From Pelagimonas sp. (lineage in GTDB: Bacteria > Pseudomonadota > Alphaproteobacteria > Rhodobacterales > Rhodobacteraceae): a stretch of DNA of 64,000 nt. Each line of letters begins with the position of its first letter. The first letter of the stretch is position 1. The position numbers and the translations under genes are program-made. The stretch is from NCBI GenBank assembly GCA_025210455.1, contig JAOARQ010000013.1, positions 186,001 through 250,000 of the forward strand, read 5' to 3'. This document shows positions 27,046-37,377 of the stretch, one piece after another. Below the pieces are notes generated by a model. The model worked only from the letters and a program-made list of their open reading frames with translations, had not been told where the DNA came from and did no database searches.

Positions 27046-29256
27046 ATGTCCGAGAACACTCCCGATATCATCTATACCATCGTTGATGAAGCGCCCGAGC
27101 TGGCCAGCGCGTCTTTCCTGCCGATCATCAAGAAGTTTGCCGCTACCGCTGGCGTTTCGGTTGGCACCAAAGATATTTCGCTGGCAGGCCGCATCATCGC
27201 GACCTTCCCTGAAAGCCTGACTGAAGAGCAGCGCCAGAATGACGATCTGGCCGAGCTGGGCGAGCTGGTGAAAACCGCTGACGCCAATGTCATCAAGCTG
27301 CCGAACATCTCGGCTTCGGTGCCGCAGCTGGTGGCCGCCATCGAAGAACTGCAGGCACAGGGCTATGCGCTTCCCAACTACCCGGAAGAGCCCGCGACCG
27401 ACGAAGAAAAAGCCGTGCGTGCCCGTTACGATGGCATCAAAGGGTCGGCGGTGAACCCGGTTCTGCGCGAGGGCAACTCTGACCGTCGTGCGGCGAAGGC
27501 TGTGAAAAACTATGCCCAGAACAACCCGCATTCGATGGGCGAATGGGTGTCGGACAGCAAAACCAAAGTGTCTTCGATGCCGGGCAATGACTTTTATGCC
27601 AACGAAGTCTCGGCCACTATCACCGCCGCACAGGCCGGTGCTGCTAAGATCGAATTCGTCGGCAAAGACGGCGCTGTCAGCGTTCTGAAAGACGGCTGGG
27701 CGCTGGACGAAGGCACCATCGCAGACGCGACCTTTATGTCGGCCAAGGCGCTGGGCGCATTCCTGGCGGACGCGATCGAAGACACCAAAAAAGACGGCAC
27801 CATGTTCTCGCTTCACATGAAAGCGACCATGATGAAAGTGTCGGATCCGATCATCTTTGGTCATGCTGTGAAAGCATGGCTGGCACCGGTGTTCGAAAAA
27901 TTCGGTGACGAAATGGTCGCGCTGGGTGTGAACCCGAATTCTGGCATGGGTGACCTGCTGGATCGCGTCAAAGACAATGCTGACATCATGGCGGCGATTG
28001 ACGCTGTAACGGCTGATCGCCCTGCGATGTACATGGTCGACAGTGACAAAGGTATCACCAACCTGCACGTGCCAAGCGATGTGATCATCGACGCGTCTAT
28101 GCCGGCTGTGATCCGCGCGGGCGGTAAAGGCTGGGATGCCGAAGGCAAGAAGGGTGACACCAACTGTGTGATCCCGGATCGCTGCTATGCAACTGTCTAT
28201 GACGAATCGATCAACTTCTTCAAAGCCAATGGCGCGCTGAACCCGGCAACTGCCGGTGCGGTGGCCAACGTTGGACTGATGGCACAAAAGGCCGAAGAAT
28301 ACGGGTCACACCCCACCACCTTTGAGGCACCTGCAGACGGCACCATCCGTGTTGTGACCGCCAATGGCGACACCCTGCATTCGCATGAGGTTGAGGCCGG
28401 TGATATCTGGCGCTCTTGCACCGTAAAGAAAGCGCCGATTGAAAACTGGATTGGTCTGGCGATGGATCGCCAGCGTCTGACCGGCTCTGAGGCGATTTTC
28501 TGGCTGGACGCAAACCGCGCCCACGATGCGCAGCTGATCGAATACGTTAAACCTGCGCTGGAAGCAGCCGGTGTTGCCGATAAATTCCAGATCATGGCAC
28601 CGCGCGAAGCCACGGCTCAGTCGCTGAAAACCATCACCGCAGGCGATGACAGCATCGCAATCACCGGCAACGTGCTGCGTGACTATCTGACCGACCTGTT
28701 CCCAATTCTGGAACTGGGCACCTCGGCCAAGATGCTGTCGATTGTGAAACTGATGCAGGGCGGTGGTCTGTTTGAGACCGGTGCGGGCGGTTCGGCACCC
28801 AAACACGTGCAGCAGCTGGTGGAAGAAAACCACCTGCGCTGGGACAGCATGGGTGAATTCTGCGCGCTGGGTGAAAGCCTGAACTTCCTTGCGGATGTGA
28901 AAGGCAATGCCAAGGCAGGTGTTCTGGGGCGCGCGGCTGAGGCGGCAACACAGGGTATTCTGGACAACAACAAATCGCCTTCGCGCAAAGTGGGTCAGCC
29001 GGATAACCGTGACAGTCACTATTGGTTTGCCCGCTACTGGGCCGAAGCGCTGGCGGCGCAGTCAGACGATGCCGACCTTGCGGCTGAATTTGCACCGGTT
29101 GCCAAGGCACTTGTTGATGGCGAAGAGGCGATCCTGTCAGAGCTGGCTGCGGCACAGGGCCCTGCGGCTGAGATCGGTGGTTACTACCGCCCATCGGTTG
29201 AGCTGAAAGCCAAAGTGATGCGCCCATCGGCCACGCTGAACGCGATCATCGACTGA
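27046..29256 (+). CDS. icd: NADP-dependent isocitrate dehydrogenase, monomeric type
   Basis: Oxidative decarboxylation of isocitrate to 2-oxoglutarate. The 736-residue protein has the length and signature blocks of the monomeric (IDH-II) class: [31 protein letters not shown] in outline near residues 110-140, [35 protein letters not shown] and [13 protein letters not shown]. The upstream frame from 26962 is rejected because [20 protein letters not shown] matches family N-termini and an AAAGGGG ribosome-binding site precedes it. Two hairpins follow the stop. Confidence 0.96.
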   Translation: MSENTPDIIYTIVDEAPELASASFLPIIKKFAATAGVSVGTKDISLAGRIIATFPESLTEEQRQNDDLAELGELVKTADANVIKLPNISASVPQLVAAIEELQAQGYALPNYPEEPATDEEKAVRARYDGIKGSAVNPVLREGNSDRRAAKAVKNYAQNNPHSMGEWVSDSKTKVSSMPGNDFYANEVSATITAAQAGAAKIEFVGKDGAVSVLKDGWALDEGTIADATFMSAKALGAFLADAIEDTKKDGTMFSLHMKATMMKVSDPIIFGHAVKAWLAPVFEKFGDEMVALGVNPNSGMGDLLDRVKDNADIMAAIDAVTADRPAMYMVDSDKGITNLHVPSDVIIDASMPAVIRAGGKGWDAEGKKGDTNCVIPDRCYATVYDESINFFKANGALNPATAGAVANVGLMAQKAEEYGSHPTTFEAPADGTIRVVTANGDTLHSHEVEAGDIWRSCTVKKAPIENWIGLAMDRQRLTGSEAIFWLDANRAHDAQLIEYVKPALEAAGVADKFQIMAPREATAQSLKTITAGDDSIAITGNVLRDYLTDLFPILELGTSAKMLSIVKLMQGGGLFETGAGGSAPKHVQQLVEENHLRWDSMGEFCALGESLNFLADVKGNAKAGVLGRAAEAATQGILDNNKSPSRKVGQPDNRDSHYWFARYWAEALAAQSDDADLAAEFAPVAKALVDGEEAILSELAAAQGPAAEIGGYYRPSVELKAKVMRPSATLNAIID

Positions 29257-29266
29257 TACAGTTGTG

Positions 29267-29336
29267 GGCGGCCCGATCTGGGCCGCCATTAAGAACCTAA
29301 AAACCGCCCGTCAGGAGAGAGCCTGGCGGGCGGTTT
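29267..29336 (+). terminator. Tandem hairpins after icd
   Basis: First hairpin: GGCGGCCC-GATCT-GGGCCGCC (29267-29287). Second: ACCGCCCG with CGGGCGGT (stem extended by CAGG/CCTG), flanked by A-run and T-run (29299-29336), which would terminate in either direction. Confidence 0.8.
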
Positions 29337-29340
29337 TCAT

Positions 29341-29582
29341 TGACATCTGGTGAAAAGAGAGAGCCCCCGGATGTTCGCGATTTGCGATGTCAGGGGGGCT
29401 GGAATGGTAGACGAGGGACCGTGCAGCAGGCCCCCCGTACCCCGCGCACTCCCACCGCACGCAAAGAAACTGAACCCGGCCTTCTGCCAGCATTTCCGTT
29501 AGGTTAGCCTGTTACCCACAGTGTTGCAATTTCTGAATATGTCCAATTTCATTGAAATGGGGCGAAACGGGAACATCGGGCG
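29341..29582. other. Unassigned intergenic stretch with a strong hairpin
   Basis: About 240 bases with no convincing gene. An imperfect inverted repeat at about 29362-29400 (AGCCCCC..., GGGGGGCT) can form a long stem with a GATTTG loop. C/G-rich and then A/T-rich halves follow. Bounded by the icd terminators and the stop of the AsmA-like gene. It could hold a small RNA, but I recognise no known RNA family in it. Confidence 0.3.
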
Positions 29583-31574
29583 TCAGTTGCCCCCCAACAG
29601 GCTGCCAAGCCCGCCGCCCAGCTGCTTTTTCAATTCATCCTGCAACTGCTGTTCCAGCTTCTTTTCCTGCTTTTTCAGCTCTTCTTGCAATTGACGTTTG
29701 GCGGCCTGTTCAACGTTTTCGCCCTGTTGCACCTTAACGCCCAATTCGCGCTCAACCGCTTTGTTGATCTCTTTATTGACCTGCTTTTCGAGCTTTTTCT
29801 TTTCCTCGGCCAAGTTCTGTTCCAGCAGTTCCGCCGCATCAACGCGGATTGAAATGGCATCCCAGGGGCCTTTGATACGAACCGGGAATGAGGCACCGCG
29901 CCCGTCGCGGGCATTTGGGGCAATCACCGTTGCCAGATAATCAAGCCGTTGGCCGCCCAGATCCACGATGCCTTCGCCCTTGGCCTGAACCTTGGGCAGC
30001 CCCATTTGCAGATCGTTGTTGCGCAGGATGCCTTTGTCGGCGGTAAAGCTGGCGGTAGCGGTGTTGAACACGGTGGTGCCGCCATCAACGCGCCCGGTCA
30101 GGGCGGCGGCCAGATCAATGCCCTCTACCACGCCGGGGCCTGCGGAAATATTGCCTTCGCCAGACCAGGATGACATCAGCGCCGCCATCGAATTCCCCAC
30201 GCCTAACAGATTGATGCGGCCATTGGCCTTGCCTGAAAACCGATCGGTGTCGATGGCGTCTTTCAGCAGGGTCTTCATTTCGACATTGTTAAAACCCATA
30301 TTGGCCCGCACAGACAGACCGCTGCGGTTGTTGGCAATGAATTGACCAGAGAGCTGACCTTCATAACCATTGAGTTCGCGCAGATCAAACACCGCACGGC
30401 TGTTATCGACGGTGACGCTGCCTGCGGTTTTGCCAAAGCTGAAGCCCGCCGCCTTAAGCGACCCGGTCGAGAAACTCAGCGTGCCGTCAAAAGCAGACAG
30501 GAATGACATATCAATCGGATCGCGTGACCACCCGGATGAGGCAGGGGCGGGCGCTGCGCTGTCATCGCTGTCGGTCAGGGTGCTCAGATCAAGGCTGGGC
30601 AGGGAAAGCGTGGCGTTGATCTGCGGCTTGCCCGCGATATTCACATCAGCCGAGGCCGTGACGGTATGCGTATCCAGCGCGAGAGAGGCATCGCGCAGCG
30701 CAAGACGGGTGCCCGCAAAGGCGAGCTTGGTCTTGCCATTGATCTGTCGGCCAAAGCCCTGTGGGATATCGACCCCATCCACACCCAGTGATTTGGCAAA
30801 CCGCGCGGTATCGGACAGGTTAACTGTCAGGTTGCCCGCCACTTTGGCGGCGGTGCTGGCGTTGCCGGTAAAGTTGATCTTGCCGCCCTTTGTGGTCACA
30901 TCCACCTGCACAGGCGCGTCATTCCCGGCCAAAAGCCCCTGAGGATCCTGCAAGAAGGCCTGAACCTGAATATCGGTGCCAAAAGGCGCAGCATTCAGCG
31001 AAGCCTGGATCGGGCCGTCTGAGTTTGGCCAAGTCAGGGTAATATCAGCGTCATCAAACCGGGTGGTGCCAGAGGGATCCTGAATGATGATGGTGCCGCT
31101 GGTGATCACCAGTTTATCAAGCGTGGGCAGGGCGGTGCTGCCACTCTCATTGCTGCTGGTGGTCTCAGCCGGGGCTTCGCTGCCGCCTGATAGCGCATCG
31201 AATTCCCAGTTGGCTTTGCCATCAGCGCGGGTTTGCAGGCGCAGGGTTGGGTTGGCGGCGTTGATGCTGCGGAACTGGATCTTGCCGGACAGGGCTGCGC
31301 TGGTGTCCAGCCCAAAGGACGCGCGTGAGGCCTGAAACATCGGCTGATCCCCGGCCCAGTCCGCATTGGCCACCCGCACATCCGAAGCATCCACCCCGAA
31401 CACCGGCCAAAGCGTGACTTTGACCGCGCCAAGATGCACATCGCGGCCCAGTTGTTTGCTGATCTGGCCAGAGGCGATATTGCCCAGCTTATCTGCGGGC
31501 ATCACGGCCACGCCCACCACCAAAAGCGCCACAAAGACCACCAGGCCCACTATCAGTTTGATCAGAAATCGCAT
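29583..31574 (-). CDS. AsmA family protein
   Basis: 663 residues with an N-terminal membrane anchor (LIKLIVGLVVFVALLVVGVAVM) followed by the AsmA motif region. These long beta-rich proteins hang in the periplasm and are thought to move phospholipids toward the outer membrane. Landmarks are the DVHLGAVKVTLWPVFGVDASDV block and the C-terminal GNGEG-like FTADKGILRNNDLQMGLPKVQAKGEG (outline). The last 75 residues form a Lys/Glu/Gln-rich coiled coil. The open frame runs on to 32444, but that part is antisense to rimO. The start at 31574 fits the membrane segment. Confidence 0.87.
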   Translation of the reverse strand: MRFLIKLIVGLVVFVALLVVGVAVMPADKLGNIASGQISKQLGRDVHLGAVKVTLWPVFGVDASDVRVANADWAGDQPMFQASRASFGLDTSAALSGKIQFRSINAANPTLRLQTRADGKANWEFDALSGGSEAPAETTSSNESGSTALPTLDKLVITSGTIIIQDPSGTTRFDDADITLTWPNSDGPIQASLNAAPFGTDIQVQAFLQDPQGLLAGNDAPVQVDVTTKGGKINFTGNASTAAKVAGNLTVNLSDTARFAKSLGVDGVDIPQGFGRQINGKTKLAFAGTRLALRDASLALDTHTVTASADVNIAGKPQINATLSLPSLDLSTLTDSDDSAAPAPASSGWSRDPIDMSFLSAFDGTLSFSTGSLKAAGFSFGKTAGSVTVDNSRAVFDLRELNGYEGQLSGQFIANNRSGLSVRANMGFNNVEMKTLLKDAIDTDRFSGKANGRINLLGVGNSMAALMSSWSGEGNISAGPGVVEGIDLAAALTGRVDGGTTVFNTATASFTADKGILRNNDLQMGLPKVQAKGEGIVDLGGQRLDYLATVIAPNARDGRGASFPVRIKGPWDAISIRVDAAELLEQNLAEEKKKLEKQVNKEINKAVERELGVKVQQGENVEQAAKRQLQEELKKQEKKLEQQLQDELKKQLGGGLGSLLGGN

Positions 31575-31685
31575 ATGCCCACCCTCAATCGTTACAACCT
31601 GACCTAATCGGATTGGCCAAAGCGTCAAGCATATAAGGTGATTATGCCCCCTTTTCCGCCGATCTGCCCCTGTGTATGAGGGGGC

Positions 31686-33056
31686 ATGGTTCAGAATCCC
31701 CCAGATCTCCGCCCCGACTTGGCGCGTGCGCGTATCCAGGAAACTCAACGTGATGGCCAGCCGACCATTGGCATGGTCAGCCTTGGCTGCCCCAAGGCGC
31801 TGGTTGACAGTGAACGCATTCTGACCCGGCTGCGCGCCGAGGGCTATGGCATTTCCGCGGATTATTCCGGCGCGGATGCGGTGATCGTGAACACCTGCGG
31901 GTTTCTGGACAGCGCCAAAGCCGAAAGTCTCGAAGCCATCGGTGAGGCGCTGGATGAAAACGGCAAGGTGATTGTCACCGGCTGTCTGGGCGCTGAGCCA
32001 GAGTTTATCACTGGTACACACCCCAAAGTGCTGGCAGTCACCGGGCCGCATCAATATGAACAGGTGCTGGACGCGGTGCATGGGGCGGTGCCACCCGATC
32101 CTGATCCCTTCGTGGATCTTCTGCCCGCCAGCGGTGTCAAACTGACCCCGCGCCACTATAGCTATCTTAAGATTTCCGAGGGCTGTAACCACAGTTGTAA
32201 ATTCTGCATTATCCCCGATATGCGCGGCAAACTGGCGTCGCGCCCGATGAAAGCGGTGCTGCGTGAGGCGGAAAAGCTGGTGGAAGCCGGGGTGCAGGAA
32301 CTGTTGGTGATCTCGCAAGATACCAGCGCCTATGGCACCGACTGGAAAGACCGCGACAGCAAGTTTCCCTTTCTGGATCTCAGCCGCGAATTGGGCGAGC
32401 TGGGCGTTTGGGTGCGGATGCATTATGTCTATCCCTATCCGCATGTGCGTCAGGCCATTCCGCTGATGGCAGAGGGTAAGATATTACCCTATCTGGATAT
32501 TCCCTTTCAGCACGCCCACCCCGATACGCTGAAACGTATGGCGCGCCCGGCGGCGTCAGAGCGGACCTTGGATGAAATCCGCGCCTGGCGGGCGGATTGC
32601 CCGGATATCACCCTGCGCAGCACATTTATTGTTGGCTATCCCGGTGAAACCGAATCGGAATTCCAGACCTTGCTGGACTGGATGGATGAGGCGCAGCTGG
32701 ATCGTGTGGGGTGCTTTAAATACGAAAACGTCGATGGGGCGCGGTCCAACGATCTGCCGGATCACGTGCCCGAAGAGGTTAAACAAGAGCGCTGGGAACG
32801 TTTTATGGAAAAGGCGCAGGCCATCTCTGAGGCCAAGCTGGAGGCCAAGGTCGGCAGCCGCATTGAGGTGATCGTTGATGACGTCGACGAAGACGGTATC
32901 GCCACCTGCCGCACCAAATCCGACGCGCCCGAGATCGACGGCAACCTGTTCATAGACGAAAATGCAGATCACCTGCAACCGGGCCAGATCGTCACTGTCG
33001 AGGTGGACGAAGCAGGCGAATATGATCTGTGGGGGCAGTTGGTTACGCCCCAATAA
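31686..33056 (+). CDS. rimO: Ribosomal protein S12 methylthiotransferase RimO
   Basis: Radical-SAM enzyme adding a methylthio group to Asp89 of ribosomal protein S12. In the 456-residue protein the N-terminal UPF0004 domain carries [14 protein letters not shown] and [10 protein letters not shown], the radical-SAM cluster motif is CNHSCKFC, and the C-terminal TRAM domain is present. The SLGCPKN-type opening and length distinguish it from MiaB and MtaB. Divergent from the AsmA-like gene, with about 110 bases between them. Confidence 0.96.
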   Translation: MVQNPPDLRPDLARARIQETQRDGQPTIGMVSLGCPKALVDSERILTRLRAEGYGISADYSGADAVIVNTCGFLDSAKAESLEAIGEALDENGKVIVTGCLGAEPEFITGTHPKVLAVTGPHQYEQVLDAVHGAVPPDPDPFVDLLPASGVKLTPRHYSYLKISEGCNHSCKFCIIPDMRGKLASRPMKAVLREAEKLVEAGVQELLVISQDTSAYGTDWKDRDSKFPFLDLSRELGELGVWVRMHYVYPYPHVRQAIPLMAEGKILPYLDIPFQHAHPDTLKRMARPAASERTLDEIRAWRADCPDITLRSTFIVGYPGETESEFQTLLDWMDEAQLDRVGCFKYENVDGARSNDLPDHVPEEVKQERWERFMEKAQAISEAKLEAKVGSRIEVIVDDVDEDGIATCRTKSDAPEIDGNLFIDENADHLQPGQIVTVEVDEAGEYDLWGQLVTPQ

Positions 33057-33080
33057 AAAAGGCGCCTTCGGGCGCCTTTT
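33055..33080. terminator. Bidirectional terminator after rimO
   Basis: AAAAAAGGCGCC-TTC-GGGCGCCTTTT, overlapping the rimO stop and serving the convergent gene at 33100 as well. Confidence 0.85.
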
Positions 33081-33099
33081 CATCACGATGATCGTTGAT

Positions 33100-33564
33100 T
33101 TAAACCGTCTCGTCTTCCAGATGCAGTTTCATGTCGATCAGCACCTTCTGGATGGCGAGGGTCTCTTTCAGAAGGCGTTTGGCTTCGTTGGCGGAAATAA
33201 CACCGTCTTCGATCGACTGGTTGTACTCTGCCATCAAAATCGCAAAGCGCTGTGACAGGGCGATGACGTCTGAATTCACGCCGCCTGAATCCTTTTCGGA
33301 ATTGCGGCGGGGGCTATCAAAGTTCAGCGTGATGCCCTTGAGTTCCGACAGCGCTGCGGTGACATGCGGATATGAGGCGGCCTCTTCCAGTGCGGCGACG
33401 GTGTCGACCGGCATGAAGCGATCTGCATGTTCGGGATAGTCGGAATAATAGCGGCCAAGGGTGGCTTTGGACTTTCCTGACAGCTCGCAGGCGGCTTCGA
33501 TGCCCACATCTTTGACCAGCGCCTCGATGTGTTTCTTCAGATAACGTCCAACAGTTTTTGACAT
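33100..33564 (-). CDS. Conserved hypothetical protein with an N-terminal helix-turn-helix-like region
   Basis: 154 residues. The N-terminal part (VKDVGIEAACELSGKSKATLGRYYSD) resembles a helix-turn-helix of the phage CII/YdaS kind, and the C-terminal half is predicted helical (RFAILMAEYNQSIEDGVISANEAKRLLKETLAIQKVLIDMK in outline). The frame is open upstream, but the ATG at 33564 has a GAGGGG ribosome-binding site. A DNA-binding role is suggested only by the first region, and I do not recognise the family firmly. Confidence 0.65.
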   Translation of the reverse strand: MSKTVGRYLKKHIEALVKDVGIEAACELSGKSKATLGRYYSDYPEHADRFMPVDTVAALEEAASYPHVTAALSELKGITLNFDSPRRNSEKDSGGVNSDVIALSQRFAILMAEYNQSIEDGVISANEAKRLLKETLAIQKVLIDMKLHLEDETV

Positions 33565-33908
33565 ATGACCCCTCGTACTCTCGCAATGTCCTAGCACGCC
33601 CTGAAAGCGTTGGGGAACATGCATATTCAATTCCCATTAACTGTCTGTCGCGGAATTGTCATGTAAAAACAGGTCTCAAAAGAAGTAGACCGTTAACAAG
33701 TGCCCGGCACCCAGGCCGGCTGGTTTCGAAAATATGGCCTTCGGGCTCTGGGTGATCGGGTTTCTGATCGGTTTTCGAGTGATTCCAGGGCGGATCGGGG
33801 CCCTTGACCCCCGGGGGACTTCCCCAGGCTTCGATCCGCTTTGATCATGTGACGTTGCGTCTGCTTCTGGGCCTTGCGCTGCTGGCCCCGCTGGGGCAAA
33901 CCGCCCTT
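33565..33908. other. Intergenic region upstream of tdk
   Basis: About 340 bases. The first half is the A/T-rich divergent promoter region. The second half is G/C-rich, with short inverted repeats (GGCCGGC; CCCCCGGGGG near 33808). The frame of tdk stays open upstream to 33804 and would encode a hydrophobic stretch (LLLGLALLAPLGQTAL), but thymidine kinases have no such leader, and no good ribosome-binding site precedes either start. Confidence 0.4.
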
Positions 33909-34505
33909 ATGGCCAAGCTTTACTTTCAATACTCAACCATGAACGCGGGCAAGTCGACGCTGTTGTTGCAGGCGGCCCACAATTATAACGAGCGCGGCAT
34001 GGCGACCTATCTGCTGACCGCATCCTTTGATGACCGGGCCGGAAAGGGGCGGATCGGATCGCGGATCGGGCTGAACCGTGAGGCGGATCAGTTTGGATCA
34101 TCCGAGGATCTGTTTGCCAAAATCCAGACCGAGCTGGAGCGCGGACAGGCTGAGGGTGCGCCGATCAAATGCATCTTTGTGGACGAAGCGCAGTTTTTGT
34201 CGCGTGATCAGGTCTGGCAATTGGCGCGCGTGGTGGATGATCTGGGGGGTCCCGTCATGGCTTATGGCTTGCGCGTTGATTTCATGGGGGAATTGTTTCC
34301 CGGATCGGCGGCGCTTTTGGCGCTGGCGGATGAAATGCGCGAGGTGCGTACCATTTGTCATTGCGGTAAGAAGGCCACGATGGTGGTGCGGCAGGATGAA
34401 AATGGAATGGTTCTGACCGATGGCGAACAGGTGCAGATCGGCGGCAATGAAACCTATGTCAGCCTGTGCAGGCGGCATTGGCGCGAAGCGGTGGGGGATC
34501 TGTGA
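33909..34505 (+). CDS. tdk: Thymidine kinase
   Basis: Salvage enzyme phosphorylating thymidine, 198 residues, type II. P-loop MNAGKST (residues 11-17), Walker-B-like IFVDEAQF, and the lasso-loop zinc ligands in ICHCGKKA and LCRRHW. The gene ends TGATG with the next gene, a one-base overlap, and is followed by thyA, so the two dTMP-forming routes sit together. Confidence 0.94.
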   Translation: MAKLYFQYSTMNAGKSTLLLQAAHNYNERGMATYLLTASFDDRAGKGRIGSRIGLNREADQFGSSEDLFAKIQTELERGQAEGAPIKCIFVDEAQFLSRDQVWQLARVVDDLGGPVMAYGLRVDFMGELFPGSAALLALADEMREVRTICHCGKKATMVVRQDENGMVLTDGEQVQIGGNETYVSLCRRHWREAVGDL

Positions 34506-35194
34506 TGGATCTGCCGCTGGTGATTCTGGTGGGGCACGGGCAGCCCTCTGCCCCGCAAGAAGGCGAGCAGCAGATCGCTGATCTGGCTGCACAGGTGGCG
34601 CAGCACATGCCGGGGCAGCGTGTTGAAGGAACAACCCTAGCGGTGCCGCAGCGGCTGGAAGATCTGGTAACACAGGCGGATCAGGTGGTGATCTTGCCGA
34701 TGTTCATGACCGATGGCTATTTCACCACGGTGGCGCTGCCAAAACGGATCGGCGTGGCGCAGGCGCGGATTTTGCCTGCCTTTGGAATGGATCCAAGATT
34801 GATTTCATTCACGCGCAACTGGCTTTTGGCTGAACTGGCCGGGCGCAGGTGGGCGCTTGAAGAGACAGTGCTTTTTCTGGCGGCGCATGGCTCGGCAAGG
34901 GGGCCTAAACCCGCGATTGCCACGCAAAGTTTTGCGGATGCTTTGGGACAGCAGATGAGTTTTGCGGAAATCCGCTGTGGTTATGTTGAACAGGATCCCC
35001 GGCTGGAAGACGCGGCAGCGAATCTCACACAGCAGAGTTTTTGCCTGCCCTTTTTCGCCTTTCGCCGCGGGCATGTGATTGAAGACATTCCCGAAGCCCT
35101 GGAGGCCACAGAGTTTCCCGGCGCTTTGCTGGACCCCTATGGCAGCCATCCGGATTTACCGCGCTATCTGGCGGATGTCCTGAAAACAGCGTAG
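34505..35194 (+). CDS. CbiX-type sirohydrochlorin chelatase family protein
   Basis: 229 residues, two CbiX half-domains. The first starts VILVGHGQPSAPQEGEQQI, the second FLAAHGSARGPKPAIATQ. Both have the His-Gly motif that binds metal, and FVVLPMFM-like (VVILPMFMTDGYFTT) and CLPFFAFRRGHVIEDIP follow each. CbiX enzymes insert cobalt, nickel or iron into sirohydrochlorin. Sequence does not settle the metal, and no cobalamin or sirohaem genes are adjacent. Confidence 0.8.
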   Translation: MDLPLVILVGHGQPSAPQEGEQQIADLAAQVAQHMPGQRVEGTTLAVPQRLEDLVTQADQVVILPMFMTDGYFTTVALPKRIGVAQARILPAFGMDPRLISFTRNWLLAELAGRRWALEETVLFLAAHGSARGPKPAIATQSFADALGQQMSFAEIRCGYVEQDPRLEDAAANLTQQSFCLPFFAFRRGHVIEDIPEALEATEFPGALLDPYGSHPDLPRYLADVLKTA

Positions 35195-35224
35195 GTTTTG
35201 AAAACCACCACCAGAGGCAGAGCA

Positions 35225-36121
35225 ATGCGGCACCCGGAATATCAATATCTTGATTTGATTTCAGACGTTCTGGCACGCGGGGATGAGCGGGTAGATCGTA
35301 CCGGTGTTGGCACCCGGTCTTTGTTTGGGGCCACGGCGCGGTTTGACTTGTCTGATGGCACTGTACCGATTCTGACAACCAAGCGGGTGTACTGGAAGCC
35401 TGCGGTACGTGAAATGCTGTGGTTTCTGACCGGGCAGACCAATATTCAATCGCTGTTGAAAGATAAGGTACGCATCTGGTCGGACTGGCCGCTTGATAAA
35501 TATCGCCGCGCCACTGGCGAAGAAATCAGCCAAGAAGCGTTTGAACAGCGGGTGCTGGAAGATGATGCCTTTGCCGAGCAGTGGGGTGATCTGGGCCCGG
35601 TCTATGGCAAACAATGGCGGCGCTGGCTGGGGGCTGATGGCAAGGAATATGATCAGATCGGCACTTTGGTGCAGACACTGCGTGAAAATCCGTCTAGCCG
35701 GCGGATGCTGTTTCATGGCTGGAACGTGCCGGAACTGGGCGCGATGGCTCTGCCGCCCTGCCACCTGCTGTATCAATATCATGTGACGTCAGACGGGCGG
35801 TTGAACAGCCTGATGTTCCAGCGCTCGGTTGATTTGCTGTTGGGGCTGCCGTTCAACTTTGTCGGCGCGGCGGCGCTGCAATTGATGCTGGCCCAGCAGT
35901 CTGGGTTGCAGCCGGGGGAGCTGGTCTGGATGGGGGGTGATGCCCATCTTTACCTGAACCATCTGGAGCAGGCGCAGCTGCAATTGACGCGGGAACCGCG
36001 CCCGCTGCCCAAGATGCGACTGCTGCGGCAGGCGGCATCAATTGACGATTATCGTTTCGAGGATTTCGAAGTCACGGGCTATGATCCGTACCCGCCTATT
36101 CAGGCAGACGTGGCGGTTTGA
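35225..36121 (+). CDS. thyA: Thymidylate synthase
   Basis: Methylates dUMP to dTMP using methylene-tetrahydrofolate. The 298-residue protein has the catalytic Cys179 in ALPPCHLLYQYHV, the dUMP-phosphate Arg in RRMLFHGWN, and QRSVDLLLGLPFN. It is about 30 residues longer than the E. coli enzyme because of an insert around DKYRRATGEEISQEAFEQRV. The ATG at 35225 is preferred to the upstream TTG. Its last 22 bases overlap the convergent mtaB gene. Confidence 0.95.
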   Translation: MRHPEYQYLDLISDVLARGDERVDRTGVGTRSLFGATARFDLSDGTVPILTTKRVYWKPAVREMLWFLTGQTNIQSLLKDKVRIWSDWPLDKYRRATGEEISQEAFEQRVLEDDAFAEQWGDLGPVYGKQWRRWLGADGKEYDQIGTLVQTLRENPSSRRMLFHGWNVPELGAMALPPCHLLYQYHVTSDGRLNSLMFQRSVDLLLGLPFNFVGAAALQLMLAQQSGLQPGELVWMGGDAHLYLNHLEQAQLQLTREPRPLPKMRLLRQAASIDDYRFEDFEVTGYDPYPPIQADVAV

Positions 36122-37377
36122 CCCGTCAGTTGTGCGCCCTCAGCGCCTGAAATCTGCGTTTCGACAATCTGCCCCACGGGCTGAGCCGTTGAAAAATGCA
36201 CTTCGGCGAATTGTTCGGTGCGGCCCATATTGGGGTTTTCGATTAACACTTGATGGGTCTTGCCCTGTTGCGCATGCAGATGGCGTTGCACCGCGCGATC
36301 ACCTGCAGCACGCAACTGAGCGGCGCGGGTTTTGATCACGGCACCGTTTACTTTGTTCGGGATCTTGGCCGCCGGGGTGCCGGGGCGGGAAGAATAGGGG
36401 AAGATGTGCAACCAGGTCAGCTGGCAATCGTCCACCAGCTTTAGCGAGTTTTCGAAATGGGCCTCGGTTTCTGTTGGGAAGCCCGCGATGATATCTGCGC
36501 CAAAGGTCATCTCTGGGCGCAGTTTCAGAGCCTCTTCGCAGAACTTGATCGCATCATCGCGCAGGTGGCGGCGCTTCATGCGTTTCAGGATCAGATCATC
36601 GCCATGTTGCAGCGACAAATGCAGATGCGGCATCAGGCGTGGTTCGGTCGCGATGGCCTGCATCAGGTTTTCATCCGCTTCGATGGAATCAATCGAAGAA
36701 ATGCGCAGCCGGGGCAGATCGGGGATCAGACGCAGGATGCGCATCACCAGATCGCCAAGGCGGGGTTCGCCCGGAAGATCAGCGCCCCAGGACGTCAGAT
36801 CAACGCCCGTCAGCACCACCTCGTTATAGCCCTGATCCACCAAAGCTTTGATCTGATTGATCACGACACCCGCAGGGACGCTGCGGGAATTGCCGCGACC
36901 ATAGGGGATGATGCAAAAGGTGCAGCGGTGATCACAGCCGTTTTGCACCTGCACATAGGCGCGTGACCGGGTGCCAAAACCATCAATCAGATGACCAGCA
37001 GTTTCTGTCACCGACATGATATCGTTGACCATCACCTTTTCGGTGTCACCGATGAAATTTGGCCCTAGTTTGGTCCAGGTTTCAGGGGCCATCTTGTCGG
37101 CATTGCCAACAACGGTATCGACCTCGTCCATTTCTGCGAAACTGTCGGGGTCGATCTGCGCGGCGCAGCCTGTCACAATCAGCTTGGCACTGGGGTTCTC
37201 TCGGCGCAGGCGGCGAATCTCTTGCCGGGCTTTCCGCACCGCTTCCTGCGTGACCGCGCAGGTGTTGATCACCACCGCATTGTCGACGCCAGCCTGTTCG
37301 GCCAAGGCTTTCATGGCTTCGGTTTCATAGGCGTTCAGGCGGCAGCCAAGGGTGGTGAACTTGGGTGGCTGATTCAT
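36100..37377 (-). CDS. mtaB: tRNA t6A37 methylthiotransferase MtaB
   Basis: Radical-SAM enzyme converting t6A37 to ms2t6A in tRNAs reading ANN codons. 425 residues from the ATG at 37377 (an alternative ATG at 37395 would overlap dapF further). UPF0004 motifs are [10 protein letters not shown] and NTCAVTQEA, the cluster motif is [15 protein letters not shown], and a TRAM-like C-terminus is present. TLGCRLN and the long form separate it from RimO. Start and dapF stop overlap (ATGA), so it is translated from the dapF message. Confidence 0.92.
   Translation of the reverse strand: MNQPPKFTTLGCRLNAYETEAMKALAEQAGVDNAVVINTCAVTQEAVRKARQEIRRLRRENPSAKLIVTGCAAQIDPDSFAEMDEVDTVVGNADKMAPETWTKLGPNFIGDTEKVMVNDIMSVTETAGHLIDGFGTRSRAYVQVQNGCDHRCTFCIIPYGRGNSRSVPAGVVINQIKALVDQGYNEVVLTGVDLTSWGADLPGEPRLGDLVMRILRLIPDLPRLRISSIDSIEADENLMQAIATEPRLMPHLHLSLQHGDDLILKRMKRRHLRDDAIKFCEEALKLRPEMTFGADIIAGFPTETEAHFENSLKLVDDCQLTWLHIFPYSSRPGTPAAKIPNKVNGAVIKTRAAQLRAAGDRAVQRHLHAQQGKTHQVLIENPNMGRTEQFAEVHFSTAQPVGQIVETQISGAEGAQLTGQTATSA

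Noticed and set aside
31575-32444. N-terminal extension of the AsmA-like frame by 290 codons
   Set aside because: It is antisense to rimO, and a proper membrane anchor and start occur at 31574.
33804-33908. Hydrophobic 35-codon leader in frame with tdk
   Set aside because: Thymidine kinase is cytosolic and the family N-terminus begins at 33909; the leader has a TTG start and no ribosome-binding site.
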